From: Desulfovibrio sp.
GTDB taxonomy: Bacteria > Desulfobacterota > Desulfovibrionia > Desulfovibrionales > Desulfovibrionaceae
Direction: 5' to 3'
Assembly: GCA_031279825.1 (NCBI GenBank)
Contig: JAITHT010000091.1
Location: 1 to 34,032, forward strand
DNA: 34,032 nucleotides
This document shows, piece after piece, positions 23,759 through 31,222 of the stretch; positions within the stretch are counted from its first letter, which is position 1, and every line of letters begins with the position of its first letter. The notes under the pieces are model-generated. The model worked only from the letters and a program-made list of their open reading frames with translations, did not search any database and was not told where the DNA came from. The position numbers were made by a program, and so were the translations under genes.

Positions 23759-24838
23759 ATGAATACCGACATCCGTCTTGCCATCGGCTTTTTCGACCAT
23801 CCAAAAACCATAAAACTTGAGCGTCAGCTTGGGCTACAGGGTGTCGTAGCTCTCATGCGCCTTTGGCTGTGGGCGGCACAGAACAGGCCAGACGGCGTTC
23901 TATCCGAAATGGACGTTGACGACATTGAAATTGCCGCCCGGTGGAACGGCGAACAACGAGCGTTGTACGACGTACTTACGAAACTGCGCTTCGTAGATAC
24001 CGTAGACGGCGAACCCCACCTTCATGACTGGAAAGACCACAACGAATGGCAGTCACAAGCCGGGCAACGCTCCGATTCGAATCGGCTAACCCGTTTGGCA
24101 CGGGCTTGCCCTGATTCCTATAAAGCCTTGGTAGATGCGGGAATCAAGGGGATTTCCCGCGAAATATACGAAGTAGTTACCACGTCCAACGACCGTAATA
24201 CGACCGTACAACGATTGCTTACGAACGGTACTACCCCTTTCCTTACCTCTCCCTGCCTTTCCTCTCCCTCCCCAACCTTACCTGAAGAAAGAGAGACTTC
24301 ACTACGTTCAGTCTCCTTGTCCGGGCCTGGCGGCCCTGACGTGCAGAGCGAGATTACCCCGGAAGACGTTCCGGATGCCTCTCCGGAGAAAAAACAGGCA
24401 AAGAAAAAGCCTGAGCCATTGCCGGAAGATTCGGAGCCGTACAGGCTCGCTCTCTTCATGCAGGATACCTTGAAAGCCAACGTCCCTACACTCAAAGAGC
24501 CCGACCTGCAAAAGTGGGCGCGAGAGTTCGACGTAGCCCTTCGGAATGACAGCCGCATGTCTGAAGCCCGCTTTGTTGCGCAGGTCATCAAGTGGGCCTG
24601 TTCAGACATCTTTTGGCGGACAAACATTCAGAGCCCCGGCAAGCTCCGGGAAAAATTCGACCAGTTGACCGCGAAAATGGAAGCGGAGGCGGCAAAGGCT
24701 CGCACTTCACCGCAACAAGCGGAGTGGAAGTCTCCGGCGCAGCGGCGGCTTGAAGCGAACCAACAGGCCGGGAGGGATGCGAAACGCCTTCTCTTCGGGA
24801 ACCAGGCCGCTCAGGAGGTGACCCATGAAGCCGGATGA
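23759..24838 (+). CDS. phage replication protein (replisome-organiser-like N-terminus)
   Basis: A 359-residue protein. Residues 1-100 (IRLAIGFFDHPKTIKLERQL, ALMRLWLWAAQNRPDG, DDIEIAARW, LRFVDTVDGEPHLHDWKDHN) have the winged-helix pattern of phage replisome organisers and DnaD-like initiators, which bind the origin and help load helicase. The middle (about 160-225) is low-complexity, rich in Ser, Pro, Glu and Lys, and probably flexible; the nucleotide sequence there has runs of CCT. The C-terminal part is helical. It overlaps the next gene by 14 bases, and the two together look like an initiator/helicase-loader pair. The origin was not identified; it may lie within this gene, as in lambda-type O genes. 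Confidence 0.7.
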   Translation: MNTDIRLAIGFFDHPKTIKLERQLGLQGVVALMRLWLWAAQNRPDGVLSEMDVDDIEIAARWNGEQRALYDVLTKLRFVDTVDGEPHLHDWKDHNEWQSQAGQRSDSNRLTRLARACPDSYKALVDAGIKGISREIYEVVTTSNDRNTTVQRLLTNGTTPFLTSPCLSSPSPTLPEERETSLRSVSLSGPGGPDVQSEITPEDVPDASPEKKQAKKKPEPLPEDSEPYRLALFMQDTLKANVPTLKEPDLQKWAREFDVALRNDSRMSEARFVAQVIKWACSDIFWRTNIQSPGKLREKFDQLTAKMEAEAAKARTSPQQAEWKSPAQRRLEANQQAGRDAKRLLFGNQAAQEVTHEAG

Positions 24839-25502
24839 TTTCGACCGCTTCGACTCGTTGATTCAGGGAGTGGCAGACTGCTACGGTCAGACGATTACGG
24901 CTCAAGGCATCGCCTTGCGGTTCAAGATGCTGGCACAGTTTGATTACCCTGAAGTGGAACAGGCCGCGCTCTCCATCATGGCGAGCCGCAAATATACCTC
25001 CATGCCGACCCCGGCGGACTTTTTCGAGCACTTGGGCGGCGGAAGCGCCGAAGACAAGGCAGAGGTGGAAGCGGGCAAGGTCTTGCAGGCCATCGGAAGA
25101 CATGGCGGCTACAACAGCGTTGTCTTTGACGATCCCACGACTCAGGCAGTCATCGTACAGGCCTATGGCGGCTGGGCGCAGATGTGTGCGGAGTGTGGCG
25201 TTGAAGAGTCGGAAAAATGGTTCCGTGTCAACTTCGCAAAGACCTGGGCCGCATACAAGCGCCAGGGCGTTCAGGTGTTCGGGGTACTGGCCGGGATATT
25301 TGAAATCCAGAACAGTGCCAACGGCTTTCTTGAACATATCCCCCAGCCGAAATTGGTAGGCAATCCAGAAAAAGCTCAGGCCGTGCTTGAAGCCGGGCGG
25401 CAGATGGTTCTTGAGGCCTCTCCGCAAAACGCCCTGCTGGCTGGACAAGGCCTTTCGGAAGGAACCGGGCCCCGGGAAGCCGAAACGCTCCGGCGTCCAT
25501 AA
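24825..25502 (+). CDS. replication accessory protein (helicase-loader-like)
   Basis: A 225-residue protein starting at an ATG with AGGAGGTG five bases upstream, inside the end of the previous gene. Its first ~80 residues (DRFDSLIQGVADCYGQ, ALRFKMLAQFDYPEVEQAAL, MPTPADFFEHLGG) resemble the helical domain of phage proteins acting like lambda P or DnaB loaders. The centre has conserved Trp and Cys (WAQMCAECGVEESEKWFRV, FAKTWAAYKRQ). No ATP-binding motif is visible, so it would be a P-type rather than DnaC-type loader. The assignment rests on position after an initiator-like gene and on general pattern. Confidence 0.6.
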   Translation: MKPDDFDRFDSLIQGVADCYGQTITAQGIALRFKMLAQFDYPEVEQAALSIMASRKYTSMPTPADFFEHLGGGSAEDKAEVEAGKVLQAIGRHGGYNSVVFDDPTTQAVIVQAYGGWAQMCAECGVEESEKWFRVNFAKTWAAYKRQGVQVFGVLAGIFEIQNSANGFLEHIPQPKLVGNPEKAQAVLEAGRQMVLEASPQNALLAGQGLSEGTGPREAETLRRP

Positions 25503-25533
25503 GCGAAATTTTGAGCATTGCGGGGGTGACACA

Positions 25534-26319
25534 ATGAGTACGGCTGTAACTATTTTCCAGAATCCTTCTTTCGGTAGTCTCCGTGCATTCACTGATCACG
25601 ATGGGGAACCCCTGTTCGTCGCGCGGGATATTGCCGAGGCGCTGGGGTATTCCGAATCCAGTAATCCGGCCCGGCTGCTCGCACACGTTCCGGAGGAGTG
25701 GAAGGGGGTGAAACGGATTCACACCCCTGGAGGCGAACAGGAAGCGCTTTGTCTCATGGAACAAGGCTTGTACTTTTTCTTGGGCCGCTCCGACAAGCCC
25801 GCAGCGCTCCCGTTCCAAAAATGGCTTGCCGGGGATGTACTTCCTTCCATCCGCCGCCACGGCATGTATGCCACTCCGCAGACCGTGGAAGCCATTCTTG
25901 CCGACCCTGATACCGCTATCACCCTTTTGCAAAACCTGAAGCAGGAACGGAGCCGCCGTACCGCTCTGGAAGCGCAAGCGTCCATTGACCGGCCCAAGGT
26001 AGTCTTTGCTGATGCCGTTGACGCCTCTCATACGTCTATCCTGCTGGGCGACTTTGCCAAGATTCTGCATCAGAACGGCGTCAGCATCGGTCAGCGGAGG
26101 CTTTTCGAGTGGATGAGGGAACGCGGCTACCTGATGAAGTACGGCGACAGCCGTAACATGCCAACACAGCGCAGCATGGAAATGAAGCTCTTTGAAATCA
26201 AGGAGCGCACCATAAACAACCCGGACGGCTCCATACGCATCACGAAAACGCCCAAGCTCACCGGCAAGGGACAAATCTACTTTGTGAACCTGTTCAAGCG
26301 TGATGGATATGCGGCGTAA
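25534..26319 (+). CDS. phage antirepressor (Bro-N plus KilAC-type domains)
   Basis: A 261-residue protein with an N-terminal Bro-N domain: IFQNPSFGSLRAFTDHDGEP, FVARDIAEALGYS, then CLMEQGLYFFLGRSDKPAAL and FQKWLAGDVLPSIRRHGMY. The C-terminal ~110 residues (LGDFAKILHQNGVSIGQRRL, FEWMRERGYL, TGKGQIYFVNLF) match the KilAC/ANT DNA-binding domain. Such proteins counter phage repressors or control lytic genes. In a satellite it could respond to a helper phage. I start it at the ATG at 25534 after GGGGGTG; the frame is open to 25387 without homology. Its stop overlaps the next start (TAATG). Confidence 0.9.
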   Translation: MSTAVTIFQNPSFGSLRAFTDHDGEPLFVARDIAEALGYSESSNPARLLAHVPEEWKGVKRIHTPGGEQEALCLMEQGLYFFLGRSDKPAALPFQKWLAGDVLPSIRRHGMYATPQTVEAILADPDTAITLLQNLKQERSRRTALEAQASIDRPKVVFADAVDASHTSILLGDFAKILHQNGVSIGQRRLFEWMRERGYLMKYGDSRNMPTQRSMEMKLFEIKERTINNPDGSIRITKTPKLTGKGQIYFVNLFKRDGYAA

Positions 26320-26732
26320 TGCCGGTTTTATCGAGGCCGCTCAACCGGCCCTGTACTGTGGCAGAGTTCCGCAAGAAGCAAAGAGCCGTGGCCGACCTTG
26401 CCAGCAAACGCCCAAAGGGAAAGAAGCGGCGGCGTCCACAGATGCCAGACTATGAGATATTGCAGATATTGGCCCTACAGCAAGAAGGAGAATGCGACAT
26501 GAGAGCATTGGAACAGCGCATAGTCAGAGTCACTGCGGAAGTGCCCGTGCGGCCCTTCAAAGAACCCTTGGCGGGCGAAACCTACAGCAAGGTTCACGTC
26601 TGCATGGAAGGCAAGCGCGCGGACGGCAAGCCCTGTCTGCTCGATCTCGATATGAACGAATTCATCCCGCCGCGCGACGATTCGACCATTGTTGTGCTCC
26701 GGCTGAAGCCCAAGGCACAGGGAAGCGCATGA
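26319..26732 (+). CDS. unknown protein upstream of terminase
   Basis: A 137-residue protein with no family that I recognise. The N-terminal half is very basic (RKKQRAVADLASKRPKGKKR), while the C-terminal half (YSKVHVCMEGKRADGKPCLL, then RDDSTIVVLRLKPKA) looks like a small beta-rich domain. The first ATG at 26319 overlaps the antirepressor stop. An internal ATG at 26499 has a much stronger ribosome binding site (AAGGAG, 8-base spacing) and would give the C-terminal 77 residues alone, so two products are possible. Its stop overlaps the small terminase start (ATGA). Confidence 0.65.
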   Translation: MPVLSRPLNRPCTVAEFRKKQRAVADLASKRPKGKKRRRPQMPDYEILQILALQQEGECDMRALEQRIVRVTAEVPVRPFKEPLAGETYSKVHVCMEGKRADGKPCLLDLDMNEFIPPRDDSTIVVLRLKPKAQGSA

Positions 26733-27160
26733 AAGGGCTTACCGTCAGGCAACGGCGCTTTGTGGAGGCGTATGCAGGCAACGCCACGGAAGCGGCTGTA
26801 AAGGCCGGTTACAGCGAAAAGACGGCACGATCTCAGGGGCAACGCCTGTTGACAAATGCTGATATTCAGGCGGCCATTCAGGGCCGGACGGAAAAGAACA
26901 TGAAAGCCACCATTGCCGATCGGCAAGAGCGGCAGGAATTCTGGACTGCGATCATGCGCGATGAAGAAGCCGACATACGCGATCGGACCCGCGCGAGCGA
27001 GTTGCTGGGCAAAAGCGAGGGGGATTTTCTCGAACGGGTGGATCACTCCAATACCGACGGCAGCCTTGCCCCTGTTGTGGCTATCGACCTTTCGCACCTG
27101 GGGGCGGATGAAATTATTGCCCTGACCCGCGCGGCTTTTGAGGGGGAAGAATCATGCTGA
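26729..27160 (+). CDS. terminase small subunit
   Basis: A 143-residue protein of the Terminase_2/XtmA family, which recognises the pac or cos site and recruits the large subunit. The N-terminal helix-turn-helix region reads LTVRQRRFVEAYAGNATEAA, then AGYSEKTARSQGQRLLTN. A central helical part for oligomerisation follows (RTRASELLGKSEGDFLERVD), and a C-terminal tail (EEIIALTR-type) would contact the large subunit. I start it at the ATG at 26729, overlapping the previous stop; an in-frame start at 26492 lies inside the upstream gene and gives nonsense. It overlaps the large subunit gene by seven bases. Confidence 0.92.
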   Translation: MKGLTVRQRRFVEAYAGNATEAAVKAGYSEKTARSQGQRLLTNADIQAAIQGRTEKNMKATIADRQERQEFWTAIMRDEEADIRDRTRASELLGKSEGDFLERVDHSNTDGSLAPVVAIDLSHLGADEIIALTRAAFEGEESC

Positions 27161-28662
27161 CAGCCATGCTGGAATTGATGCGGGATAATCCTTCCGCGCT
27201 CGCGGGCGCAATGCGCGTCGCGCTCGCGCGTGTCGGCCTGTGCGCGTTCGTGCGCCATACCTGCCGCGGCTATGAAATGGGCTGGGTGCACGAGGAAATT
27301 TGCAAAGAGCTTGACGCATTCTTGGCTGCTGTGCAGCGCAAGGAATCGCCGCGCCTCATGATCACCATGCCGCCGCGCCACGGCAAGAGCGAACTCGCAA
27401 CTCGGCGTTTCCCGGCCTATGCCTTCGGGCGCAACCCCGATCTGACCATTATCAGCACAAGCTATGGCGCCGACCTTTCCAGTCGCATGAATCGGGACGT
27501 ACAGCGCATCATGGATGGCAAGGAGTACCTGGAGCTTTTCCCCGATGTCACCCTTTCCGGCAAAAACATTCGTACCGTTGCCAGCGGTAACTACCTTCGC
27601 AATTCGGATATATTTGAGATTGTGGGGCACGAAGGCAGCTATCGCAGCGCGGGCGTTGGTGGGGGCATCACCGGCATGGGCGGGGACATCCTGATCATTG
27701 ACGACCCCCTGAAGGACCGCGCCGAAGCCGACAGCCCCACCATCCGCGAAAAGGTATGGGACTGGTACACGTCCACTCTGTATACCCGTCTTGCCCCTGG
27801 CGGCGGTATCCTGCTCATTCAGACGCGCTGGCACATGGACGATCTGGCCGGGCGGCTTCTGGAAGCGGAACGTATGGGGGAAGGCGACGCATGGCGTTGT
27901 GTGAACTTTCCCGCCATCGCTACGGACGATGAACCCCATAGGCGCATGGGGGAGGCCCTGCACCCCGAACGCTATCCCCTGGAACAGTTGATCACCATCA
28001 AGACCGCGCTTGGCTCCCGTGATTGGGAAGCGTTGTATCAGCAACGCCCGGTGCCGGACGGTGGGGCGGTGTTCCGTAAGGAGTGGCTGCGCTACTGGCT
28101 GCCCAAGGATTTGCCGGAGAAGTTCGACAAACTTTTGATATCCTGGGACATGGCTTTCAAAGACAGTGAAGACTCTGACTATGTTGTTGGTCAGGTGTGG
28201 GGCAAGCACGGCGGGAGCTTTTATCTGGTTGATCAGGTGCGCGGGCGCATGGGTTTTACCGCCACTGTTCAGGCCTTTCGCGATCTGGCGGACAAGTGGC
28301 CGCAGGCCGTGGAAAAGCTGGTGGAAGACAAAGCCAACGGCCCAGCGGTGATCGACAGTTTGAAAACCAAGGTGCACGGCATCATCCCGATCGAGCCGGA
28401 CGGAACGAAAACGGCCCGCGCACATGCCGTGACGCCGCTATTCGAGGCTGGGAACGTCTATATCCCGCACCCGCAGGCGCGCGCGTGGGCGAGCGACTAC
28501 GAAGCCGAGTTGCTCCAGTTCCCCGCCGCCGCACATGATGATCAGGTTGACGCGACAACACAGGCGCTCCGGAGATTCACCGTCAGGCCGCCCATGCAGA
28601 TCAATCCTGATATCCTGAAAAACATGCGGTGGAATGGATCGCGAACAACCTTTGTTCTGTGA
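27154..28662 (+). CDS. terminase large subunit
   Basis: A 502-residue packaging motor (Terminase_6 type) that cuts concatemeric DNA and pumps it into proheads. The ATPase half has Walker A MPPRHGKSELATRRFP, an ISTSYGADLSSRMNRD segment and Walker B DILIIDDPLKD with IQTRWHMDDLAGRL as coupling motif. The RNase H-like nuclease half has the acidic residues in ISWDMAFKDSEDSDYVVGQV, VEDKANGPAVID and AAHDDQVDATTQAL. All key residues look intact and the length is full. No portal gene follows, although portal normally comes next in phages; the element instead switches to a tiny gene and then to the opposite strand. Confidence 0.95.
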   Translation: MLTAMLELMRDNPSALAGAMRVALARVGLCAFVRHTCRGYEMGWVHEEICKELDAFLAAVQRKESPRLMITMPPRHGKSELATRRFPAYAFGRNPDLTIISTSYGADLSSRMNRDVQRIMDGKEYLELFPDVTLSGKNIRTVASGNYLRNSDIFEIVGHEGSYRSAGVGGGITGMGGDILIIDDPLKDRAEADSPTIREKVWDWYTSTLYTRLAPGGGILLIQTRWHMDDLAGRLLEAERMGEGDAWRCVNFPAIATDDEPHRRMGEALHPERYPLEQLITIKTALGSRDWEALYQQRPVPDGGAVFRKEWLRYWLPKDLPEKFDKLLISWDMAFKDSEDSDYVVGQVWGKHGGSFYLVDQVRGRMGFTATVQAFRDLADKWPQAVEKLVEDKANGPAVIDSLKTKVHGIIPIEPDGTKTARAHAVTPLFEAGNVYIPHPQARAWASDYEAELLQFPAAAHDDQVDATTQALRRFTVRPPMQINPDILKNMRWNGSRTTFVL

Positions 28663-28716
28663 CACTCTGAACTCGCCTGAGACCAGGCGAAATACACACC
28701 AAAGGAGGTGGTAGAC

Positions 28717-28833
28717 ATGCGGCACTACGCGCGAGGAATGGGAACTATAGGACGTGCCGGCGCGATGGGTTCCAGAGGTCGGGCGATCCTTCGTTCCGTG
28801 CGGTCTGGCAGAGGCGGCACCAGTGGTTCTTAA
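28717..28833 (+). CDS. 38-residue Gly/Arg-rich basic peptide
   Basis: A short open frame with a strong ribosome binding site (AAAGGAGGTG, 6 bases before the ATG at 28717). The product starts MRHYARGMGTIGRAGAMGSR and ends RSGRGGTSGS: eight Arg, ten or more Gly, no acidic residue. It ends four bases before the convergent gene's stop. It sits where phages usually have portal or head genes. It may bind nucleic acid, or be a small regulator of packaging. I cannot name a family. Confidence 0.6.
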   Translation: MRHYARGMGTIGRAGAMGSRGRAILRSVRSGRGGTSGS

Positions 28834-29243
28834 TCTTTAACCAAGGCGCTCAGGCGCTTATTCTCCTTGGCGGTTGGGCGGTATGCCATGCTCGAAGCGG
28901 GCAGGTTTATCCCCAGCCGCCTAGCCATATCAAGGCCGTCAAGGTATTTGTCCCCTTCGTGGTAAATGTTGATGGCCTTCAAAAAGGCCTCTTTCTGCTC
29001 TCGTGTCTCAAAGCACAGGGCGCACCAATATTCGCTGTCCGTGGTCAGGCGCATGTGCTCCCGCAGGGCTTTTTTGCGCTCTTTGTTCTGCAATGCTTCC
29101 AGGGACAGGGCTATCTCTTGTCGAGAGTCCTTTTCCGGGTTGCCGGTGTACTCCAGAGAGTCGAGCGGGCTGGGGGGCATGTCCAGATCATCATCCAGGG
29201 GCTTTTTCTTTCTTCCCCTGCCGGGTTTACGAACAAAGGCCAT
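28830..29243 (-). CDS. unknown protein, partner of the PAPS-reductase-like gene
   Basis: A 137-residue protein read right to left. I choose the ATG at 29243 (MAFVRKPGRGRKKKPLDDDL) because GGAGGT lies nine bases upstream; the longer frame to 29435 would lie inside the next gene. The N-terminus is a basic Gly/Arg/Lys patch followed by an acidic one. The centre is helical and charged (EIALSLEALQNKERKKALRE). A EYWCALCFETREQKEAFLKA segment has a Cys-x-x-Cys that could bind metal. The protein overlaps the end of the PAPS-reductase-like gene by 17 bases, so the two are translationally linked and probably work together. I recognise no family. Confidence 0.75.
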   Translation of the reverse strand: MAFVRKPGRGRKKKPLDDDLDMPPSPLDSLEYTGNPEKDSRQEIALSLEALQNKERKKALREHMRLTTDSEYWCALCFETREQKEAFLKAINIYHEGDKYLDGLDMARRLGINLPASSMAYRPTAKENKRLSALVKD

Positions 29244-29946
29244 AGCGTTCATACCTCCATATTTCCAAGTCGGCCAGCGGGAACCATTCGAGTATGCGCT
29301 CATAGTCCCGTGGGTAGTGCTTTTTGATGTTGTACAAGTATAGCAGGTAAATGCCGTCGAACGTGCGTCCGAACAGGTTGTAATCAACCGGGAGCTTGAT
29401 GCGGTTGTGCTCCAACTCCTCATATACCCGGTCAATTTTCCAGTCCCATACGGGGTAGAACACCCGCCGCTTATCGTTTACAACGCCATGTGTCCGCAGC
29501 GCTGTGCGCCGCTGTACGCTGTCCGCAGAGCGAAGCCCCACGGCGCACCAGCATTTTTCGGGCAGTTCCCGGCTTGCTTCACAGGCGCGGTGCACGTCAT
29601 CCCAAGTGAACCGAGGCAAATTGAGGTTCAAAATTGTGGGCCAGCGGTCAGGAGGTTGATACACGCAGTCATTCAGCATCTCATAGAAACGCGGGTTGGG
29701 CAGGCGGGTTATGCGTGTGCCGAGTATGCCCTCAGCATAGGTCAGGTAATCCTCTACGAACTCCAGATCAGGCACGAGGTAGTAATAAAACGGCGTGATC
29801 TTGGCCGGATCGAAATGCTCTCGAATGCCGAGCCAGGCCGCCCATGCGTCTTTGCCCCCGCTGAACGACAAAAGTATATGGCCGTCGGGGGTGCGCTCCT
29901 GCACATACCTGATGATGTCAGCATGGGGCATGGTTTTGTCGATCAC
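29227..29946 (-). CDS. PAPS-reductase-like ATP pyrophosphatase (phage type)
   Basis: A member of the adenine nucleotide alpha-hydrolase/PAPS reductase family. The PP-loop SFSGGKDAWAAW near the N-terminus binds the ATP pyrophosphate. Further family-like parts are DLEFVEDYLTYAE, CWCAVGLRSADSVQRR and FYPVWDWKIDRVYEELE, with the paired C-terminal tail WRYERYG. I favour a GTG at 29946 (GGAGGT upstream), giving 239 residues and no overlap with the XRE gene; the longest frame begins at 30033. Relatives include sulfate-assimilation enzymes, tRNA thiolases and the phosphorothioation protein DndC. Phage-borne forms have no settled function. Nucleotide or DNA/tRNA modification, possibly for defence or counter-defence, is the best guess. 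Confidence 0.85.
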   Translation of the reverse strand: MIDKTMPHADIIRYVQERTPDGHILLSFSGGKDAWAAWLGIREHFDPAKITPFYYYLVPDLEFVEDYLTYAEGILGTRITRLPNPRFYEMLNDCVYQPPDRWPTILNLNLPRFTWDDVHRACEASRELPEKCWCAVGLRSADSVQRRTALRTHGVVNDKRRVFYPVWDWKIDRVYEELEHNRIKLPVDYNLFGRTFDGIYLLYLYNIKKHYPRDYERILEWFPLADLEIWRYERYGLCS

Positions 29947-29986
29947 ATGCACCTCCACAGTAGTAAATTTCGCATAGAAACAGCCC

Positions 29987-30223
29987 CTACGCCTCGTTTT
30001 TGTCTTTGCCGGAGGAGGGTTCATATTCGCCATCGAAAAGAGCCTTTACCGGCACGTCAAGGGCATGCGCGATGCGCCCCAAGGTAGAAAGGCGGCATTC
30101 GGAGATATCAACGTCAGAACGAGCCTTATGTAGCGTCGCGCTCGAAAGGCCAGATACCGCAACGATATCCCGAATAGTCACATCCTTGTCTTTCATTATC
30201 TCTTTGATTTTACTTGTAAACAT
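29987..30223 (-). CDS. XRE-family helix-turn-helix regulator
   Basis: A 78-residue repressor-like protein with one XRE/Cro helix-turn-helix: TIRDIVAVSGLSSATLHKAR forms the helix pair and RIAHALDVPVKALFDGEY the closing helices. It is first in the minus-strand set with the PAPS-reductase-like gene and its partner, and divergent from two small plus-strand genes. It probably represses from the intervening 166-base region, where CGTGAG and CTCACG half-sites flank a TTGACC box. It may be the master repressor of the element, with the antirepressor gene as its antagonist. Confidence 0.88.
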   Translation of the reverse strand: MFTSKIKEIMKDKDVTIRDIVAVSGLSSATLHKARSDVDISECRLSTLGRIAHALDVPVKALFDGEYEPSSGKDKNEA

Positions 30224-30251
30224 AACAAACGCTCTATTCTTGTTTTAGTAA

Positions 30252-30283
30252 CGTGAGTTTTTACTTGACCTCTTTGCCTCACG
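30252..30283. promoter_or_regulatory. candidate operator/promoter in the divergent region
   Basis: CGTGAG (30252-30257) and CTCACG (30278-30283) form a 6-bp inverted repeat separated by 20 bases, with TTGACC (30265-30270) between them as a possible -35 box for the plus-strand genes. The region lies between the XRE start (30223) and the small gene at 30390. Only the inverted repeat is certain. Confidence 0.4.
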
Positions 30284-30389
30284 ATATTAAAACAGAGTCG
30301 TTGAAAGCGCAATACACAAGAAACAGCCCCGGCGGGTACAGCGAATACCGCGCCAGGGCCTGACCAGACAGCACACAGGAGGTGCTACC

Positions 30390-30614
30390 ATGGCTACACA
30401 AAACTTATCGGCTCAGGCAGCGGAAGGCAATACCCCCGAACCCAAATACTGCACCCGCTACGGCGTCATGACGGCCAGCGACGCGGCGCTTGATCTGCTC
30501 GACCGGGCGCGCTTCCGAGCGGCGTTCATCGGTACGATGCTCAAGGCCTGCGGAAAAGACGGCTACGACGTCACGCCCGGCAAGATATCCGACATGCCGG
30601 AGGTGAAGTCATGA
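30390..30614 (+). CDS. small unknown element protein
   Basis: A 74-residue protein with a strong AGGAGGT upstream of the start at 30390. The sequence has a charged N-terminus followed by a helical YGVMTASDAALDLLDRARFR segment and FIGTMLKACGKDGYDV. No family is recognised. It is first in a two-gene set divergent from the XRE regulator, with its stop overlapping the next start (ATGA), so it is probably controlled by that regulator. Confidence 0.7.
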   Translation: MATQNLSAQAAEGNTPEPKYCTRYGVMTASDAALDLLDRARFRAAFIGTMLKACGKDGYDVTPGKISDMPEVKS

Positions 30615-30856
30615 GCAAAACCGCCGCAAAAGCCACACAGCAGGCTCAGAGCCTGGTTCACCTCACGCAAGAGATAGAGCACTTGCGCTGGACAGTTGAT
30701 AGCTTAACCAGGAGAAACGAAATACTTGAAACCCTGAACGCCTCATACGAAGAAAGACTTAGCCTGCACCGCCAGTTGGGCCACATCAGCAGCGCTCCAA
30801 AAGACGCCGAACCACCCCCCGCATGGGCGAACAGTATCGAAGGACCGATCCAATGA
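30611..30856 (+). CDS. small coiled-coil protein
   Basis: An 81-residue protein that is largely one amphipathic coiled coil (HLTQEIEHLRWTVDSLTRRN, EILETLNASYEERLSLHRQL) with a Pro-rich acidic tail (KDAEPPPAWANSIEGPIQ). It is translationally coupled to the preceding small gene by a four-base overlap. No family is recognised. A dimeric regulatory or capsid-interaction role could be imagined, but nothing in the sequence shows it. Confidence 0.65.
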   Translation: MSKTAAKATQQAQSLVHLTQEIEHLRWTVDSLTRRNEILETLNASYEERLSLHRQLGHISSAPKDAEPPPAWANSIEGPIQ

Positions 30857-30917
30857 ACGAGGCGGCTGATACTCTGAACCCTTGACGCCACAACAGCCTG
30901 ATAAAACCTGCCCCCCG

Positions 30918-30950
30918 GCCCTGCTTCCTTCATGGAGGCGGGGCTTTCTC
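30918..30950 (+). terminator. intrinsic terminator after the small gene pair
   Basis: GCCCTGCTTCC (30918-30928) pairs over 11 positions (two or three G-T) with GGAGGCGGGGC (30934-30944) around the loop TTCAT, followed by TTTCTCATTTT. It ends the small-gene transcript before the toxin-antitoxin pair. Confidence 0.8.
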
Positions 30951-30984
30951 ATTTTCCGGCAGGATGACTGCGAAGGCGGAATGC

Positions 30985-31000
30985 AGACTCGAACTCCCAC
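30985..31000 (-). other. tRNA-Leu T-arm fragment inside the element (inverted)
   Basis: On the minus strand GTGGGAGTTCGAGTCT is identical over 16 bases to bases 20653-20668 of tRNA-Leu(CAG). Past the match a degraded resemblance continues (CCTTCGCA near 30970). The rest of the tRNA is absent. It looks like the relic of an older attachment site or of a captured tRNA end. The 30857-31184 gap otherwise holds only the terminator. Confidence 0.5.
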
Positions 31001-31184
31001 AATTTTGCGATATTCGGACACGAACTTTTGCGTGTCTGTGTTCGGCTGTGTTCCGGCTGCTCTCTTCGGGGTTCCAAGGGGCTTGCCCCTGGCCAGCGCC
31101 CGGCAGTGGGTGTGCCCACAACGGGTAGGCTGGCTCTCTTCGGTGGCGCCGGGCAGGGTCACGAATAATGCCACAGATACCCCA

Positions 31185-31222
31185 TTGACATTTAGCTTAT
31201 GATTGCTTATAAAAACTTATGA
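31185..31222 (+). promoter_or_regulatory. consensus-like promoter with repeated operator motif for the TA pair
   Basis: TTGACA (31185-31190), a 17-base spacer and TATAAA (31208-31213) form a near-perfect sigma70 promoter. The expected start of transcription is at about 31220, on the toxin ATG itself, so the transcript would be leaderless or nearly so. CTTATGA-like repeats occur at about 31195, 31206 and 31216, overlapping the -10 box, and fit autoregulation by the antitoxin. Confidence 0.7.

Noticed and set aside
27043-28425. 460-codon minus-strand frame
   Set aside because: Antisense to the large terminase gene, which has intact Walker and nuclease motifs.
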